Positions 60,936 to 64,000 of a stretch of 64,000 nucleotides of DNA are shown one piece after another. The notes below the pieces were generated by a model that did not search any database, had not been told where the DNA came from, and saw nothing but the letters and a program-made list of their open reading frames with translations. Origin of the DNA: Circinella umbellata (lineage: Eukaryota > Mucoromycota > Mucoromycetes > Mucorales > Lichtheimiaceae); contig JAIWNF010000026.1 of the NCBI GenBank assembly GCA_025093555.1, positions 434,001-498,000 of the forward strand. The letters are read 5' to 3'. How positions within the stretch are numbered: the first letter of the stretch is position 1; the number at the start of each line of letters is the position of its first letter. A program made the translations under genes and the position numbers.

Positions 60936-60960
60936 TAGTATAAATACCCCTAAATTATTT
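60936..60960 (+). promoter_or_regulatory. TATA box next to the 22-bp repeats
   Basis: TAGTATAAATACCCC follows the last repeat unit directly. Repeated dyads just upstream of TATA look like a core promoter with operator sites, for example in an LTR or other element. Start site and transcript are unknown, and no ORF follows on the plus strand. Confidence 0.45.
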
Positions 60961-61641
60961 CAAATAAAATTCAGTTCCTTAGTTCTATCTTTACCTTTAA
61001 AATCTTTTAGTCTTTTAACAATTAAATTGACCTAACAATAGTTTCCTTTGAGCATAAAGTCTCTTAAACTCATTATAAAATTTCTCTTTTGTGGATTCAG
61101 ACGTAATATTCCTGAATATAAGAACTCCCACAACCCATATTTCTATTCTTTATTATATATTTATTACTCAAATACAACAACATAGTGTATTATTTCTTCT
61201 TTATTTTATATCTTTATACGAAGTACTTCAATCACACATTGAATGCTTCAACAGCTCAAAAAATTCATAGCTTCATTTCTGACAATTTTTTGTCAATTCT
61301 TATTCCACCCCATATTTTGACGGTTTAAGTCAGGATGCACCTTAAAGAAAATAATAAAGTCATATAAATCATGTTTTCAATGATATATATTATGGTTTTT
61401 GATCTAGCGACACAGCCTAGAAATTGGATGTATTTGTTGTTCTTATAGAAATAAGAAAAGTTACGTATTATGAAAAAATAAAATGTGGAAAAAATAAGTT
61501 TGGATTATGTGCATCGAGTATGTAGAATAGAAACAAGGAGGTAAACATATTTTTATTTATTATTTTTTGCTAAACATAGGGAACCACAAGAGCCCCGAAT
61601 GTATAACTTTTTAGTTGAAGAGATATGCTTCCCCCGGCCTT
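60961..61641. other. Possible leader or LTR-like sequence, no gene
   Basis: AT-rich sequence downstream of the TATA box. No LTR partner or primer-binding site was recognised. Confidence 0.35.
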
Positions 61642-62850
61642 CTAACTCAAAACCTCTTGTAGTTTGTTGATATTTTCGTTTATAATTCTCTAATATTGAA
61701 ACAACAAACAGTTAAAACAATATCTTTACTGACATAACAATTGTTAATATATATAATAGCTAACTTACTTCTACTTGTCTCATACACTCAATACATGTAG
61801 GGATTAATGATACATCATTAGCCCCTTTTCTAGGCAAGTGACATCTGCTCAACACATACATACGATACTGACCATCATGTTTCAAATCAAGCTTGTAAAT
61901 CGTCACTTCGATACCTTCCACAACAATACCAACTTCTTCTGGCTCTTCTACTCCTTCCTTCACCAGCTTCTCAACTCCGATTTTCATCTCCTTGCTAAGC
62001 TTCACAAGGTCGCTTGCATACATGTTGGCTTGTTTGCCCTGTTTTTTCACTTCAAGAAACATAAACTCAAAATTTTTGCTTGAGTACGGTTCAGTGTATA
62101 TAACAAAATCTGGAATCAAGGTAAGTTGGTCAATTTCGTGCCTAGAAGGCTTTAAATGGCACGTCATCCTAATTGACATGGTTAGCAACTGAGAATAATA
62201 GCGAAACTACTTTTTGACTATTTATAAATATCTATATTATAGGTGAACTTACCAATCGGTTAAGACGTCCATATTCTTAATAATCAAGTGTTTTAAAAAG
62301 GGCTTAATTGTCTCAATGATAAATTTTGCTTCTCCTTTTCTGGGATGTTTTTCTTTTTCAGTAAAAAGATCAATGAGATCACGAGCAACTTTCATTGATT
62401 GTTTAGCCAAAGTATTACTACTGTTCTTGATATATAGATCATCAATCACTTGTTCTATTGCAATTTTTCGCTGGAAACTGTACTCTGGATTTTTCGGAAA
62501 GCAAGAATGATTAGGTCGTCGAGGTATTCGTAATGGTGTTTGGTATTTAGGTCATTGTAAATTAGATGTTGTTGGTGGGCAGATAAACAGGAAATAGGGC
62601 ATCTTGTGTATGCGGAAAGTAGGAAGATATATGACAGTGACCTAGTATTAAATAAAAGCAACACAATTAGAAAAAAACAAGTCTAGTGAATTATAAATGT
62701 CACAACTACTTACAGAACGCGTCCGTCTGATAATTGCTTTCTTTCTTTAGCCCCTTTGATACTATCTTGTCTGTATTTATGAAAGATCTTCGTCACGTTT
62801 AAGCTGTCAACTTCCCATATGTCCTTCATGCTTCCTTCTAGCTAATTAAT
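61642..62850 (-). CDS. PD-(D/E)XK-like protein, third type (frame uncertain)
   Basis: Minus-strand exons 61642-61689, 61769-62168 and 62253 up to about 62520 join in phase. They read KIAIEQVIDDLYIKNSSN, EKEKHPRKGEAKFIIETIKP, TDWMTCHLKPSRHEID, LTLIPDFVIYTEP, FMFLEVKKQGKQANM and so on, ending INKLQEVLS. PDFV...FLEVKK is the D...E-x-K core of restriction-endonuclease-like folds. Farther upstream, 62520-62650 and 62725-62840 (LEGSMKDIWEVDSLNVTKIF) look like earlier exons. The frame changes near 62470-62520 without a usable intron, so the gene may be broken. The start was not found. A decayed relative is at 3950-4470. Confidence 0.55.
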
Positions 62851-62956
62851 CAAAAATAAAAAATAAAAGTTTTATTCATAAAATGATTATTTATTTATAA
62901 ATACATATTAAAATACTATAAATATATTTTTATTCTTTATATATAATATTCTTCTT

Positions 62957-64000
62957 TTAAAAATAATCTAATATTATATTTTTTTTGTTAAAATCTATTT
63001 CTTTTACCCATGTATTATCTTTATTGTCAAAGTTTTTCCATTTCACATAGAAAATATATTTTTTATCATCTCCTATTTTAGGGTTTATAATACTTTCTAC
63101 TTCAAATATACTATCTTCTTTATTTAAATCTCTTATTTCATACATACTAATATCTTTTGTACTTCTAGATTTCCTTTTTCTTTTTTTAGTTATATTCTTA
63201 TATTGGGGAAAATCTATGTCATTTTCTAAATTTTTATCTATATTTTCATTTTCTTCATTATTTTTATTAACTATTATTTCAGTATTATTACTTTTATTAA
63301 TATCATTTATATCTAATTTTAGTAAATCTTTTTGTAAATTATTTAATCTTTTTAATTTATCTAATTGCTCAATTTCATTAGTATATACAATATCAATTAA
63401 TCTTTTTTCATTTGGAAATTCAAAGTTTTCGTTAATCCATAATTTATGATGTTCTTGTATTATTATATTAAATTTTTCACTAAATTTTTGTATATTTTTT
63501 AATAGAAATGCAACTTTTAATTGTAAATTAACATATTTTATATCATCTGCTTTTAACATTGAATTATTATTACTAAATCTTTTATATTTATGATGCAATT
63601 CTGAAAACTGATTTTCAATAATTGATCTAAATGAACCAAAAAAATTATTATAGTGCTCTTCCTGTTTATTTAAATGTATTCCACTTTCTTTTCTAATTGG
63701 GTAAAAAAAGTTATCATCTGATATTTTAATATTTTTTTCTTTACAAAAGTTTTCTAATTGTTTAATAAATAATGTATATCCTCCATCTATAGCCATACAA
63801 TCTTGTTTATTTATATCATTATATAATTTCATATTTAGAAACATTCCACCATCGGAACTTCTACCACATAATTCACTTTCAGATACTTTTATAATCATTT
63901 CATTTATATCACTTAATACTTGGGTTTGTATACCTGATTTTTTTTTTGATTTATAACTCCATTTTTTTTCTATATCAATATCAGGTTTATCATATTCCAA
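62957..64000 (-). CDS. DDE transposase with C-terminal chromodomain (N-terminus outside window)
   Basis: Open minus-strand frame of 347 residues running off the right edge. The first half reads like the end of a Harbinger-type (DDE_Tnp_4) catalytic domain: SDGGMFLNMKLYNDI, DCMAIDGGYTLFIKQLENF with the second Asp, then NNFFGSFRSIIENQFSELHH with the putative catalytic Glu. After a coiled, Asn/Lys-rich linker and a basic KKRKRKSRSTKD signal, the last 50 residues read IFEVESIINPKI, YIFYVKWKNFDNKDNTWVKE. This is a chromodomain with two of the three cage aromatics visible (F/Y and W) and the closing W. Chromodomains bind methylated histone tails and can steer insertion. The gene is far more AT-rich than its neighbours. 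Calls rest on motif reading. Confidence 0.75.
   Translation of the reverse strand: MEYDKPDIDIEKKWSYKSKKKSGIQTQVLSDINEMIIKVSESELCGRSSDGGMFLNMKLYNDINKQDCMAIDGGYTLFIKQLENFCKEKNIKISDDNFFYPIRKESGIHLNKQEEHYNNFFGSFRSIIENQFSELHHKYKRFSNNNSMLKADDIKYVNLQLKVAFLLKNIQKFSEKFNIIIQEHHKLWINENFEFPNEKRLIDIVYTNEIEQLDKLKRLNNLQKDLLKLDINDINKSNNTEIIVNKNNEENENIDKNLENDIDFPQYKNITKKRKRKSRSTKDISMYEIRDLNKEDSIFEVESIINPKIGDDKKYIFYVKWKNFDNKDNTWVKEIDFNKKNIILDYF

Noticed and set aside
1..64000. tRNA or rRNA genes
   Set aside because: I looked for B-box (GGTTCGAATCC-like) and rRNA-like GC-rich stretches and saw none; a tRNAscan/Infernal run would settle it.

Overview
This is a eukaryotic, AT-rich window with many short introns (roughly 45-110 bp, GT-AG). 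Protein content points to an early-diverging fungus of the Mucoromycota, most likely Mucorales. There is a family III chitinase with chitin-binding modules, fungal CCR4, CDC1, FRG1 and RSC9/ARID2 orthologues, and several mobile or expanded gene families that I associate with Mucorales. No bacterial operons, rRNA, tRNA or CRISPR were seen. All genes were assembled by hand from reading frames and splice sites; the exon sets given as complete sum to whole codons.

Layout. 1-3690: 3' part of a gene encoding a five-bromodomain protein. 3950-6700: a mobile-element graveyard holding a degenerate nuclease-like fragment, an intact 277-aa gene of the type that accompanies PIF/Harbinger transposons, and a dead Harbinger transposase facing it. 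7619-9790: an intronless LRR protein with a C-terminal cysteine motif. 10168-10634: a MITE. 10825-11794: mitochondrial ribosomal protein uL24m. 13792-16022: a cytochrome P450 pseudogene. 16259-17504: FRG1. 18253-19740: a questin-oxidase-like protein. 20992-23840: chitinase. 24759-26324: CDC1-type phosphoesterase. 26839-30401: RSC9/ARID2. 31799-32944: F-box protein.

33-45 kb is a second accessory region: a pogo-like remnant, a tyrosine recombinase remnant, an intact ten-exon gene with a PD-(D/E)XK-like motif, a 209-bp-period tandem duplication, and a broken gene of another PD-(D/E)XK-like family. 45625-56242 returns to housekeeping genes: a TPR/F-box/LRR protein (Dia2/Pof3 type), CCR4, phosphopantothenate-cysteine ligase and a methyltransferase. 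From 56.8 kb to the end the window is again accessory: a retroelement ORF1-like remnant, a 2.1-kb terminal-inverted-repeat element with 10-bp subterminal repeats, a 4 x 22-bp repeat in front of a TATA box, a third nuclease-like gene, and at the right edge a DDE transposase fused to a C-terminal chromodomain.

Chromatin and mRNA control dominate the conserved genes (bromodomain array, RSC9/ARID2, CCR4, FRG1, F-box). The accessory islands share repeats with each other. The clearest case is a roughly 200-bp leader carrying the motif GGATGGCACGAC, found upstream of two unrelated genes 34 kb apart. This points to one mobile family having shaped several islands.
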